Source: Paraburkholderia ginsengiterrae
GTDB lineage: Bacteria; Pseudomonadota; Gammaproteobacteria; Burkholderiales; Burkholderiaceae
DNA: 64,000 nt
Direction of reading: 5' to 3'
Assembly (NCBI RefSeq): GCF_001645125.1
Contig: NZ_LXKA01000330.1
Coordinates: 1-64,000, forward strand
In this document: positions 17,614 through 25,927 of the stretch, piece after piece
Position numbering within the stretch: position 1 is the first letter of the stretch
Layout of the letters: each line of letters starts with the position of its first letter
Position numbers and translations under genes: made by a program
The notes under the pieces: model-generated
The model's input: only the letters and a program-made list of their open reading frames with translations
Database searches by the model: none
Told to the model about the DNA's origin: nothing

Positions 17614-18483
17614 ATGGCCGCATTCAAACCGCGTCGACCCCGCAGCAGCCGACCGCTGCCACGTCCGTTCCGCCGTAACAAGCCGATCGTGGCGGAGGCG
17701 TCGGCGGTCGACAGCCGGCGCGCGCAGCGTCAGCAGTTCCTGAGAAAACGCGGCATCTATCTGCTGCCGAACGCCTTCACCACGGCGGCACTGTTCTGCG
17801 GTTTCTTCGCCGTGGTGCAGGCCATGAACGTGCGCTTCGAGGTCGCGGCCATCGCGATCTTCGTCGCCATGGTGCTCGACGGCATGGACGGCCGCGTGGC
17901 GCGCATGACGCATACGCAAAGCGCGTTCGGCGAGCAGTTCGACAGCCTGTCGGACATGGTGTCGTTCGGCGTGGCCCCCGCACTCGTGATGTACGAGTGG
18001 ATTCTGAAAGACCTCGGCCGCTGGGGCTGGTTGGCGGCGTTCGTGTACTGTTCGGGCGCGGCGCTGCGTCTCGCGCGTTTCAACACGAATATCGGCGTGG
18101 TCGACAAGCGTTTCTTCCAGGGTATGCCGAGCCCCGCCGCCGCGGCCCTGATTGCGGGTTTCGTGTGGCTCGCCACCGACAACCGCGTGCCGCTCAAGCT
18201 GGTTTGGCTGCCGTGGGTGGCCTTCGTGCTGACCATTTACGCCGGCGTGACGATGGTCTCCAACGCGCCGTTCTACAGCGGCAAGGCGCTCGACGTGCGG
18301 CATCGCGTGCCGTACGGCGTGATCCTGCTGGTGGTGGTCGCGTTCGTGCTGGTGTCGTCCGATCCGCCGCTGATGCTGTTCGGCCTGTTCGTGCTGTACG
18401 GTCTGTCGGGCTACGTGTTCTGGGCCTATCAGGCGGTGCGGGGCAGAGCGAATCCGGCTCGGTCGGCCGAGCGGGATAGATGA
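17614..18483 (+). CDS. pssA: CDP-diacylglycerol-serine O-phosphatidyltransferase
   Basis: A 289-residue integral membrane enzyme of the CDP-alcohol phosphatidyltransferase family (type II PssA). The catalytic signature is complete: D92-G93, A96-R97, G106, D110 and D114, within DGRVARMTHTQSAFGEQFDS and the following SLSD. About seven hydrophobic segments follow or flank it, after a basic 45-residue N terminus. It makes phosphatidylserine from CDP-diacylglycerol and serine, feeding psd directly upstream. A strong AGGAGG ribosome site precedes ATG 17614. Confidence 0.94.
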   Translation: MAAFKPRRPRSSRPLPRPFRRNKPIVAEASAVDSRRAQRQQFLRKRGIYLLPNAFTTAALFCGFFAVVQAMNVRFEVAAIAIFVAMVLDGMDGRVARMTHTQSAFGEQFDSLSDMVSFGVAPALVMYEWILKDLGRWGWLAAFVYCSGAALRLARFNTNIGVVDKRFFQGMPSPAAAALIAGFVWLATDNRVPLKLVWLPWVAFVLTIYAGVTMVSNAPFYSGKALDVRHRVPYGVILLVVVAFVLVSSDPPLMLFGLFVLYGLSGYVFWAYQAVRGRANPARSAERDR

Positions 18484-18524
18484 CGCTTCGCTCACGGCGT
18501 ATGTCGGCGAATCACAAAAGTCAC

Positions 18525-18554
18525 AAAACGGCAGCCTCAGGGCTGCCGTTTTTT
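18525..18554 (+). terminator. Intrinsic terminator after pssA
   Basis: A perfect 9-bp stem ACGGCAGCC (18528-18536) with GGCTGCCGT (18541-18549), a TCAG loop and a run of six T. Confidence 0.85.
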
Positions 18555-18603
18555 CATGGGCGTTGCCCGCTGGACAGCGCCTGGCAGGCAAGCCCGACGC
18601 GCA

Positions 18604-18632
18604 TTGCACGCCGGCTGGAATGCCGCTATAGT
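18604..18632 (+). promoter_or_regulatory. Sigma70-type promoter of leuA
   Basis: TTGCAC (18604-18609), exactly 17 bases, TATAGT (18627-18632). Predicted start near 18639. Confidence 0.6.
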
Positions 18633-18871
18633 CGTTGGATAAAGGCGTTCGCGTTCCTTTTTGGGCTGCACGACGAGGCTCGATGAACCGGCGCTCCGTC
18701 CGGCGTAAATACGCCGATGCGCCTGCCGCGCCGACCCCTGCGCAAATCGGTTTTGCCCTCCGTCTGCCCCGTTGGTCAATGAGCGGTCATCAGGCGTCGC
18801 CCGCGGCAGCGCAAACGCCCGGATTCCAATATCCCATTCCCATAATTGAACGACTCCGCAGGAGACTCGAC

Positions 18872-20419
18872 ATGTCCGACAAACTGATCATATTCGACAC
18901 CACGCTGCGAGACGGCGAGCAATCGCCCGGCGCGTCGATGACGAAAGAAGAGAAAATCCGTATCGCGAAGCAACTCGAGCGGATGAAAGTGGACGTGATC
19001 GAAGCAGGCTTCGCAGCGAGCTCGAACGGCGACTTCGATTCGATTCACACAATTGCGGGCCTGATCAAGGACAGCACGATCTGCTCGCTTGCCCGCGCGA
19101 ACGACAAAGACATTCAGCGCGCGGCAGACGCGCTCAAACCGGCCGATCATTTCCGCATCCACACGTTCATTGCAACGTCGCCGCTGCACATGGAGAAGAA
19201 GCTGCGCATGACGCCGGACCAGGTGTTCGAACAGGCGAAGCTGGCGGTGCGTTTCGCCCGCAAGTTCACGGACGACGTCGAGTTCTCGCCCGAAGACGGC
19301 AGCCGCTCGGACATGGATTTCCTGTGCCGTGTGCTGGAAGCGGTGATCGCGGAAGGCGCGACTACCATCAACATCGCGGACACGGTTGGTTATGGTGTGC
19401 CGGAGCTGTACGGCAATCTCGTGAAAACGCTGCGCGAGCGCATTCCGAACTCGCACAAGGCAGTGTTCTCGGTGCATTGCCATAACGACCTCGGCATGGC
19501 CGTGGCGAACTCGCTTGCCGGCGTGCAGATCGGCGGCGCGCGTCAGGTCGAGTGCACGATCAACGGTCTCGGCGAGCGCGCGGGCAATACGTCGCTCGAA
19601 GAAATCGTGATGGCCGTGAAGACGCGCAAGGATTATTTCGGCCTCGAGCTCGGTCTCGATACGACGCAGATCGTGCCGGCTTCGAAGCTGGTGTCGCAGA
19701 TCACCGGTTTCGTCGTACAGCCGAACAAGGCGGTGGTCGGCGCGAACGCATTTGCGCACGCATCCGGCATCCATCAGGACGGCGTGCTGAAGGCGCGCGA
19801 CACCTACGAAATCATGCGCGCCGAAGACGTGGGCTGGAGCGCGAACAAGATCGTGCTCGGCAAGCTGTCGGGCCGTAACGCATTCAAGCAGCGTCTGCAG
19901 GAACTGGGCATCGCGCTGGATAGCGAAGCAGAATTGAACGCCGCGTTCGCGCGCTTCAAGGAATTGGCCGACCGCAAGGCGGAAATTTTCGACGAAGACA
20001 TCATCGCGATCGTCACGGAAGAATCGGCTGAAGCGCAGGAGAGGGAGCACTACAAGTTCCTGTCGCTGTCGCAGCATTCGGAAACCGGCGAGCGGCCGCA
20101 CGCGAAGATCGTGTTCTCGGTGGACGGCGCGGAAGTGACGGGCGAAGCGAATGGCAACGGCCCGGTCGACGCCACCCTCAATGCCATCGAAACGGAAGTG
20201 GGCAGCGGCTCGGAGCTTCTGCTGTATTCGGTGAACGCGATTACCACCGGCACGCAGGCGCAGGGAGAAGTGACCGTGCGTCTGTCGAAGAGTGGACGCA
20301 TCGTTAATGGCGTGGGCACCGATCCGGATATCGTCGCAGCTTCGGCGAAGGCGTATATCTCGGCGCTCAACAGGCTGTATTCGAACGCGGACAAGTTGAA
20401 TCCGCAACGTTCGGAATGA
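18872..20419 (+). CDS. leuA: 2-isopropylmalate synthase
   Basis: A 515-residue enzyme condensing acetyl-CoA with 2-oxoisovalerate, the first committed step to leucine. The metal/substrate motif [12 protein letters not shown] begins at residue 9. [13 protein letters not shown] supplies the metal histidines, and GIHQDG is also conserved. The C-terminal third (about 390-510) is the LeuA allosteric domain for leucine feedback. Start ATG 18872 with AGGAG seven bases before it; earlier in-frame codons are rejected because family members begin at [11 protein letters not shown]. It is transcribed from its own promoter downstream of pssA. Confidence 0.96.
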   Translation: MSDKLIIFDTTLRDGEQSPGASMTKEEKIRIAKQLERMKVDVIEAGFAASSNGDFDSIHTIAGLIKDSTICSLARANDKDIQRAADALKPADHFRIHTFIATSPLHMEKKLRMTPDQVFEQAKLAVRFARKFTDDVEFSPEDGSRSDMDFLCRVLEAVIAEGATTINIADTVGYGVPELYGNLVKTLRERIPNSHKAVFSVHCHNDLGMAVANSLAGVQIGGARQVECTINGLGERAGNTSLEEIVMAVKTRKDYFGLELGLDTTQIVPASKLVSQITGFVVQPNKAVVGANAFAHASGIHQDGVLKARDTYEIMRAEDVGWSANKIVLGKLSGRNAFKQRLQELGIALDSEAELNAAFARFKELADRKAEIFDEDIIAIVTEESAEAQEREHYKFLSLSQHSETGERPHAKIVFSVDGAEVTGEANGNGPVDATLNAIETEVGSGSELLLYSVNAITTGTQAQGEVTVRLSKSGRIVNGVGTDPDIVAASAKAYISALNRLYSNADKLNPQRSE

Positions 20420-20462
20420 TGGAAGGCAGGGCGCCGACGGCGTGCCTGCCGCGTTCGAGTCG

Positions 20463-20497
20463 AAAAAGCCCCGTGTTGTGAAAACGGGGCTTTTTTT
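20463..20497. terminator. Bidirectional intrinsic terminator between leuA and the SulP gene
   Basis: AAAAAGCCCCGT (20463-20474) pairs with ACGGGGCTTTTT (20484-20495), with A- and T-tracts on both sides. It serves leuA and the convergent minus-strand gene. Confidence 0.85.
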
Positions 20498-20551
20498 GTT
20501 TTGGTGTGCCGGCATGTGTGCGCATGCCGGGTTCCGTGACGAGACTAGAGA

Positions 20552-22132
20552 CTACTCTGTCGCCGCGCGCCGCATCGACCAGCCGCGTGCCGCGCGCGCC
20601 TGCGCCTGAACCTGATGCCGTACTTCGACGGCGATCCCGCGGCGTGGTGCATCGGCGACAAACGTGTCGAGCAATTCGCGCACGTCGTGATCGACGAAGT
20701 CGGCGCGCGTCGCGTCGACGATCAAGGTCGCGCCGTCGGGAATCTGCTGCAGGTAGTGCTTGAGCGGCACCTTGCCGAGAAACGACACGTCCTTGCGAAA
20801 CGACAGCAGGTAGTGATCGCCGTGCTGCGCGAGCACGATCGGGCTGCGCAGGTTCGCGTACAGCGCGAGCAACACGCTGCACAGAATGCCGAGCACGATG
20901 CCGGCCAGCAGATCGGTTGCGAGCACGCCGACCAACGTGACGATGAACGGTGCGAACGGCGCGAAGCCTTGCTTGGCGACGGCGACGAACAAGGAAGGCT
21001 TGGCGAGTTTCAGTCCCGTGAAAATGAGGATCGCGGCGAGGCAGGCGAGCGGAATCAGGTTGATGACGCTAGTGAGCGCGAACACGCTGACCAGCAACAG
21101 AACGCCGTGAATGATCGCGGAGAGCCGGCTCTGCGCGCCCGCATGCAGGTTGGCTGAACTGCGCACGATCACCGAGGTGATCGGCAGGCCGCCGATTGCG
21201 CCGGCAATCAGGTTGCCGATGCCTTGTGCTTTCAGTTCGCGATCCGGCGGCGCAACGCGTCGTTGGGGATCGATCTGCTCGACCGCTTCGAGGCTCAACA
21301 GCGTCTCCAGACTCGCGACGATCGCCAGAGTGATCGCTACGCGCCACACGTCGGGATTGACGAGTTGTGTGAAGTGCGGCCCGAAGTCGACCCATTCGAG
21401 CGCAACCCGCAAGGCGGCGAACGACTCGAGCGGCGGGAGCGCGACCCGATGCTCCGCGGGCGGTGCTAGCGCGGGTGCGAGCAGGCCGAGCAGCAGTGTC
21501 GCGCCGATACCCAGCAGGACCACCGCGAGCGGTGCGGGGACGAGTCGCACTAGCGCGAAGCGGCGGAGTGCGCGTGTTTCCCAGCCGACCAGAATAGCCA
21601 GCGACAGCAGCGCGATCACGCAGGCGGCGAGTGAGATCGAACCGAACGGCGTGGTGATCGCGCCGGCCATTGCGGTAGTGGCGTGCGCGCCGGACGGCTC
21701 GCTTTGGCCGGACAGGCCGAGCGCAAGCGGGAATTGCTTGACGATCAGCAGCACGCCGATCGCCGCGAGCATGCCTTTGATGACCGCGGACGGCACATAG
21801 GCGGCAAACCGGCCGGCCTTGAGCATGCCGAAGCCGAACTGGATCACGCCGGACAGCAGCACGGCCAGCAGAAACGCGGAGAAGCTGCCGAGCTGCGCGA
21901 TTCCATCGACGACGATCACGACAAGACCCGCCGCCGGTCCGCTCACGCTTAATCGCGAGCCGCTCAGCACGGCCACGATCAGGCCGCCGACAATGCCCGA
22001 TACGAGCCCGGCGAACGGCTCGACGCCCGATGCATTGGCGATACCCAGGCAGAGCGGCAGCGCGACCAGAAAAACGACGGTGCCCGCAAGCAGGTCGCGC
22101 TGAAACGTGGAAAAGACGGTTCGAAGATTCAT
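20552..22132 (-). CDS. SulP family anion transporter, candidate bicarbonate transporter
   Basis: A 526-residue SLC26/SulP protein. It has about 12-14 hydrophobic segments starting with RDLLAGTVVFLVALPLCLG, a conserved VSGPAAGL motif near residue 65-72, and a C-terminal STAS domain (about 430-505, with ATLIVDATRADFVDHDV). SulP proteins carry sulfate, bicarbonate or dicarboxylates. Because a beta-carbonic anhydrase gene lies 73 bases upstream on the same strand, HCO3- uptake (as for BicA-type transporters) is the best guess; sulfate remains possible, and no sulfate-assimilation genes are nearby. Confidence 0.88.
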   Translation of the reverse strand: MNLRTVFSTFQRDLLAGTVVFLVALPLCLGIANASGVEPFAGLVSGIVGGLIVAVLSGSRLSVSGPAAGLVVIVVDGIAQLGSFSAFLLAVLLSGVIQFGFGMLKAGRFAAYVPSAVIKGMLAAIGVLLIVKQFPLALGLSGQSEPSGAHATTAMAGAITTPFGSISLAACVIALLSLAILVGWETRALRRFALVRLVPAPLAVVLLGIGATLLLGLLAPALAPPAEHRVALPPLESFAALRVALEWVDFGPHFTQLVNPDVWRVAITLAIVASLETLLSLEAVEQIDPQRRVAPPDRELKAQGIGNLIAGAIGGLPITSVIVRSSANLHAGAQSRLSAIIHGVLLLVSVFALTSVINLIPLACLAAILIFTGLKLAKPSLFVAVAKQGFAPFAPFIVTLVGVLATDLLAGIVLGILCSVLLALYANLRSPIVLAQHGDHYLLSFRKDVSFLGKVPLKHYLQQIPDGATLIVDATRADFVDHDVRELLDTFVADAPRRGIAVEVRHQVQAQARAARGWSMRRAATE

Positions 22133-22205
22133 GGTGTCTATGCGGTAATGAAGGGACGTGACACGCGAAAGCCGAATCTATCCGGTTCGCGAAAGGGGGC
22201 GCGCT

Positions 22206-22841
22206 TTATGCGGCGCTGTGGGCCGCCGTCGTGCAGGTCATGGCGTCGTCGGCTTCGTAGCCGGAGGTGAGCACCTTGATGCGGCCGTCCTCGAGCGCGA
22301 AGATCCAGCCGTGGACGAGCGGCGCCGGCCCGGCATCCTGCACGATCGGGTTGGCGCGTAGCTGGCGCACCTGTTCGAGCACGTTCAGTTCGGCGAGGCG
22401 ATCGATGCGCTCACGCTCGCTCGCATGACCGTCCAGTTCCTCGTGATGCGTTCCGGCCAGGGCGCACAGTGGCGCGATCCGCCGATTCACGTGCGGCAGC
22501 GTCGGTTCCGGCGGCAGCAGCGCGGCACGCACACCGCCGCATCCGTAGTGCCCGCAGACAATCACGTGACCGACCTTCAGCACGCGGACCGCGTATTCGA
22601 GGACGCTCGCGGAGTTGTCGTCGTCGGGATGAAAGAGGTTGGCGATGTTACGGTGAACGAACAGATCACCCGGTTCGCAATGCGTGATGGTTTCAGCCGG
22701 CACACGGCTGTCCGAGCAACCGATCCACAGCACGTGCGGATTCTGGCCGCGAACAAGATTGCGAAAAAATTCAGGATTGCGCGCGGCGGTTTCGTGCGCC
22801 CATGCAACGTTGGCGACCAGCAGGCGTTTGGGACGATTCAT
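22206..22841 (-). CDS. can: Beta-class carbonic anhydrase
   Basis: A 211-residue beta-carbonic anhydrase. Zinc ligands Cys42, His98 and Cys101 and the catalytic Asp44-Arg46 pair are visible in GCSDSRVPAE and GHYGCGGVRAAL. It interconverts CO2 and bicarbonate in the cytoplasm. It starts at ATG 22841 with a CGGAG ribosome site and is followed by the SulP gene, forming a likely two-gene operon for inorganic carbon supply. The symbol follows E. coli Can by family likeness. Confidence 0.93.
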   Translation of the reverse strand: MNRPKRLLVANVAWAHETAARNPEFFRNLVRGQNPHVLWIGCSDSRVPAETITHCEPGDLFVHRNIANLFHPDDDNSASVLEYAVRVLKVGHVIVCGHYGCGGVRAALLPPEPTLPHVNRRIAPLCALAGTHHEELDGHASERERIDRLAELNVLEQVRQLRANPIVQDAGPAPLVHGWIFALEDGRIKVLTSGYEADDAMTCTTAAHSAA

Positions 22842-23016
22842 CGATAGTGGCTCCGTTAGTGAGGCGCATTGATTCGAGCTGCCGAATCCGCCGGATCGGC
22901 AGTCGCGCTCGGGCGGCTTCAGGAGAGGCCGCTATGGAATCAATTCTTACGAATACCTTTCTATCAAAAAATAAATCCGCTGTGCGCGAAATAAAATTCG
23001 CTGTCATGCGCAATAA

Positions 23017-23046
23017 ATAAAAAAAACCGCCTGGGGAGGCGGCTTC
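23017..23046 (-). terminator. Intrinsic terminator after the lipoprotein gene
   Basis: Read on the minus strand: AAGCCGCCT, a CCCC loop, AGGCGGTT and a run of eight T. Confidence 0.8.
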
Positions 23047-23079
23047 GTGGATGCATGCACATTGCGTTTGGATGGACGC

Positions 23080-23631
23080 TCAGAACAGGCTGCGCCGATC
23101 GGGATCGTGCAAGGGGTCCGGCGTTTTTTGCGTGAGCCGCACGATGCCCTGATCATCGAAATAGAAGCTGTACATCATGTACCAGACGTTGTCTTCCAGA
23201 TAGCGATAGGTCCAGACTTCACGCTTCATCAGCGGGAAGTACGACGTTTCGACCGGACGGCCAAAGTTCACCAGCACGTCGCTCCTGGTCCACTTGCCGA
23301 TTTCCGCTCGATAGAACTCGTTGGGCTGCAGCACCTGGCGCACGTTGACGATCTTGCCGGCTGCGTCGATGTCGGCGGCGGCGGTGGTTTCGCCCATCGG
23401 CTGGGTCGGCCACATGAGCCGCTTGCCGCCGTTCGGCAGGTCGTAGACTTCTCGCGGCGGGCCGAGGCGCGTGACGATGGTCGATTCGTCCGCGCCCTGA
23501 GTGTATTGCTGCCACGGCTGTGCGCAGCCGGCGAGCGCCAGCGCGCTCAGGCAGACAAGCGCCGCACGGCGCAGACGTCCTGCGGCCGGCGCTTCGATCG
23601 AGGCCGCCGTGGAGTGATGGCGGTTGAACAT
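23080..23631 (-). CDS. Putative lipoprotein with BamE/SmpA-like fold
   Basis: A 183-residue protein with a lipoprotein signal: a basic and hydrophobic stretch ending LALAGC, with the lipidated Cys at about residue 36. The mature part begins with a short ESTIVTRLGPPREVYDLPNG segment like the helix-turn element of BamE/OmlA. Two similar modules follow (TRSDVLVNFGRPVETSYF repeats the pattern), so it may hold two BamE-like domains. I chose ATG 23631 because a strong GGAGGAATTC precedes it; an earlier codon at 23670 lacks one. Function unknown; outer-membrane or periplasmic location is inferred. Confidence 0.78.
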   Translation of the reverse strand: MFNRHHSTAASIEAPAAGRLRRAALVCLSALALAGCAQPWQQYTQGADESTIVTRLGPPREVYDLPNGGKRLMWPTQPMGETTAAADIDAAGKIVNVRQVLQPNEFYRAEIGKWTRSDVLVNFGRPVETSYFPLMKREVWTYRYLEDNVWYMMYSFYFDDQGIVRLTQKTPDPLHDPDRRSLF

Positions 23632-23757
23632 GAATTCCTCCGATGGCGTTTGAGTAGCGGTTTTTATCATCGAGACACCTTATTTTGACACGCGCTGCGG
23701 CAAAAGATTTGCGCCGCGCAAAGACGATCCGTGAACTGGTTGAACGGCTGAGCCGAC

Positions 23758-23787
23758 TTGCTTATTCCGTCTCGCGCGCCCTATGAT
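23758..23787 (+). promoter_or_regulatory. Candidate promoter of the substrate-binding protein gene
   Basis: TTGCTT (23758-23763), an 18-base spacer and TATGAT (23782-23787), 33 bases before the ATG. A 6-bp inverted repeat TTTGCG-CCG-CGCAAA lies upstream at 23708-23722. Confidence 0.45.
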
Positions 23788-23820
23788 CCGCGCATTCAGA
23801 AATCAAATGGGGCACTGGTG

Positions 23821-25128
23821 ATGGCGAAGTGGCAACGGACGGTGGCAGTGGCGTTGACGGCATTTTCAATAGCCGTGGCGGCCCATGCGGCTGGCGCGAC
23901 GGCGGAGAGTCCCGCCGGGAAGTCCGTGAGTAAAGCGACCGGGGCACCGATCCAGCTCGCGCTGATCGAAGGCATGTCCGGCCCGTTCGCGAACGCAGGC
24001 GCGGCGGTGGAGCGCAATCTGCGCTTCGGCGTCGAGCAGGTGAATGCGCAGGGCGGCGTGAAACTCGCCGACGGCGCGCATCCGTTCGAACTGGTCGTGC
24101 TGGACAGCAAGGGTGGCGCCGAAGAGGCGCTCACGCAGCTGCGCGCGGCCGCCGACCGTCATATCGGCTACATCCTGCAAGGCAACAGCTCGGCGGTTGC
24201 CGCCGCGCTGATCGGCGCGATCGACAAGCAGAACAGCCGCGAACCGGGCAACCGCGAGCTATTTCTCAACTATTCCGCCGACGACCCGGCGCTGACCAAC
24301 GCCAACTGCAGCTTCTGGCATTTCCGCTTCGACGCGCACGCGGGCATGCGCATGGACGCGCTGGCCGACGTGATCCAGCGCGACAAGGCTGTGAAGAAGG
24401 TCTATCTGCTGAACCAGGACTACAGCTTCGGGCACGACGTCAGCAGCCTTGCACGCTCGGCGCTGGCGGCGAAGCGCCCGGATATCGCGGTGGTCGGCGA
24501 CGAGTTTCATCCGATCGGGCGCGTGAAGGATTTCGCGCCGTACGTCGCGAAGATTCGCGCGAGCGGGGCGGATGCGGTGATCACGGGCAACTGGGGCAAC
24601 GACCTGACGCTGCTCGTCAAGGCGGCGCGGGAGCAGGGCCTCGACACGAAGTTCTATACGTTCTACGGCAACAGTCTGGGCGCGCCGGCCGCGTTGGGAG
24701 ATGCCGGCGTCGGCCATGTGATCGCGGTGGCTGACTGGCATCCGAACGCGGGCGGTGCCGCGTCCGATGCCTGGTATGCGGCCTTCCGGGCCCGCTTCCC
24801 GGCGGCTCAGGACGATTACCCGGTGCTGCGCATGCCGCTAATGATCGAGACCCTGGCCGCGGCGATGAACCGCGCCGGCAGCGCCGATCCGGCGGCCGTG
24901 GCGAAAGCCCTCGAAGGAATCCGGTTCGACAACGGCTTTCATGCCTCGTGGATGCGCGCCGAAGATCACCAATTGATCCAGCCCCTTTACGTGATGGAGA
25001 TGGACAAAGCCGGTACGCCGGGCGTGCATTTCGACAACGAGGGCTCCGGCTACGGCTTCCGCACGGTGCTGGCGCTGCCGGCAGAGCGCACCGTCCTGCC
25101 GACCGTTTGCAGGATGAAGCGGCCGTAG
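23821..25128 (+). CDS. Periplasmic substrate-binding protein, branched-chain amino acid ABC type
   Basis: A 435-residue Peripla_BP_6 (type I) binding protein. A signal peptide covers residues 1-26 with cleavage after an AHA motif. The mature domain begins IQLALIEGMSGPFANAGAAV, the usual start of LivJ-like proteins, and continues with GVEQVNAQGG. No permease or ATPase gene is adjacent, so it is an orphan binding protein; ligand unknown (amino acid, amide or aromatic acid by family). It is divergent from the lipoprotein gene. Confidence 0.85.
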   Translation: MAKWQRTVAVALTAFSIAVAAHAAGATAESPAGKSVSKATGAPIQLALIEGMSGPFANAGAAVERNLRFGVEQVNAQGGVKLADGAHPFELVVLDSKGGAEEALTQLRAAADRHIGYILQGNSSAVAAALIGAIDKQNSREPGNRELFLNYSADDPALTNANCSFWHFRFDAHAGMRMDALADVIQRDKAVKKVYLLNQDYSFGHDVSSLARSALAAKRPDIAVVGDEFHPIGRVKDFAPYVAKIRASGADAVITGNWGNDLTLLVKAAREQGLDTKFYTFYGNSLGAPAALGDAGVGHVIAVADWHPNAGGAASDAWYAAFRARFPAAQDDYPVLRMPLMIETLAAAMNRAGSADPAAVAKALEGIRFDNGFHASWMRAEDHQLIQPLYVMEMDKAGTPGVHFDNEGSGYGFRTVLALPAERTVLPTVCRMKRP

Positions 25129-25185
25129 CCCGGGCGGGCACACGCGGCGGCCCGGCACGGCAGGGTTCGCGGCGGGATTGGGCTG

Positions 25186-25194
25186 TGCTACAAT
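25186..25194 (+). promoter_or_regulatory. Extended -10 promoter of rpsO
   Basis: TGCTACAAT is an extended -10 element about 108 bases before the rpsO ATG; no strong -35 is seen, as is common with extended -10 promoters. Confidence 0.5.
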
Positions 25195-25301
25195 ACGGGT
25201 CCCGTTGTGAAGCCGGGTTGTTTTGAAGGGCAACACTCGGGAGTAAACCACGGCACGGCCTTTCTTCCGTGACCGCCAGTCCAGTTCTTAAGGAAATAGA
25301 C

Positions 25302-25574
25302 ATGTCCGCAGTTGAAGCAAGCAAGAAATCCGAAGTCGTTGCGCAATTCGCACGCGCAGCTAACGACACCGGCTCCCCCGAAGTTCAGGTCGCGCTGCTC
25401 ACGACCCGTATCAACGAACTGACCGTTCACTTCAAGGAGCACGCGAAAGATCACCACAGCCGCCGCGGTCTGCTGCGCATGGTGAGCCGCCGTCGCAAGC
25501 TGCTCGACTACCTGAAGGGTAAGGACGCGGATCGTTACCGCGCACTGATCGAGAAGCTGGGTCTGCGTAAGTAA
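25302..25574 (+). CDS. rpsO: 30S ribosomal protein S15
   Basis: A 90-residue S15, a primary 16S rRNA-binding protein of the small subunit. Characteristic stretches are [35 protein letters not shown] and RRRKLLDYL. Start ATG 25302 with AAGGAAATAG; an upstream in-frame start at 25269 is rejected on length. The roughly 100-base leader could carry S15 autoregulation as in E. coli, but I did not recognise the structure. It is followed by a strong terminator and then pnp, the standard order. Confidence 0.97.
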   Translation: MSAVEASKKSEVVAQFARAANDTGSPEVQVALLTTRINELTVHFKEHAKDHHSRRGLLRMVSRRRKLLDYLKGKDADRYRALIEKLGLRK

Positions 25575-25594
25575 TCGGCCAGTCGTTCAGCAAG

Positions 25595-25635
25595 ATGCCT
25601 GTGTCAGTTCCACTGATACAGGCATTTTGTTTTTT
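25595..25635 (+). terminator. Intrinsic terminator after rpsO
   Basis: ATGCCTGTGTCAG pairs with CTGATACAGGCAT (one G-T pair), followed by TTTTGTTTTTT. Confidence 0.85.
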
Positions 25636-25788
25636 CACGGTGCGCTTCATGTGACGCGCGCCGGCTGTTCTCCGCGGTGGCATGCCGGTTCATGCGGCGG
25701 GAGCAGGTGGCAGCAGTAAGTGCAGTGCTAAAGCAGTCAAGCAGGCAGTAGAAAGAGAAACACGGCCGGGCTTCAGGGCGGAGGTTTG

Positions 25789-25844
25789 TGTCATTCCAGC
25801 GGTTCGCGCGCACTCCATGTAGAGCGTGATTCTCTGGAATGGCA
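25789..25844 (+). promoter_or_regulatory. Leader stem-loop upstream of pnp
   Basis: TGTCATTCCAG (25789-25799) pairs over 11 bp (one G-T) with CTGGAATGGCA (25834-25844), with inner self-complementary sequence. It lies 84 bases before the pnp ATG. In E. coli a pnp leader hairpin is cut by RNase III and mediates autoregulation; position and form here suggest the same. Confidence 0.5.
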
Positions 25845-25927
25845 TAACACGACTCTTCCCATGCGGCGCCGGTCCTGGCGTTGCCGCGCCGCTTCTGGTC
25901 CGCGCGGCATTACGAAGAGGAAAAGCA

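Larger units (their letters stand above)
18484..18871 (+). other. 388-bp region between pssA and leuA: terminator, promoter, long leader
   Basis: It contains a strong terminator (18525-18554), a consensus-like promoter (18604-18632) and a leuA leader of about 233 bases. The leuA frame stays open upstream to 18635, but the residues it would encode (Arg/Pro/Ala-rich) do not resemble LeuA, and no leucine-rich leader peptide was found. Confidence 0.5.
25575..25927 (+). other. 353-bp rpsO-pnp spacer
   Basis: It holds the rpsO terminator (25595-25635) and the pnp leader stem-loop (25789-25844). No gene is supported; open frames here lack any recognisable protein pattern. Confidence 0.5.

Noticed and set aside
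18635-18871. N-terminal extension of LeuA in an open frame
   Set aside because: Residues are Arg/Pro/Ala-rich and unlike LeuA; a good ribosome site precedes the ATG at 18872, and the predicted transcript start lies at about 18639.
23019-23030. A-rich stretch as a possible origin or AT-rich regulatory tract
   Set aside because: It is explained as the T-run of a minus-strand terminator.
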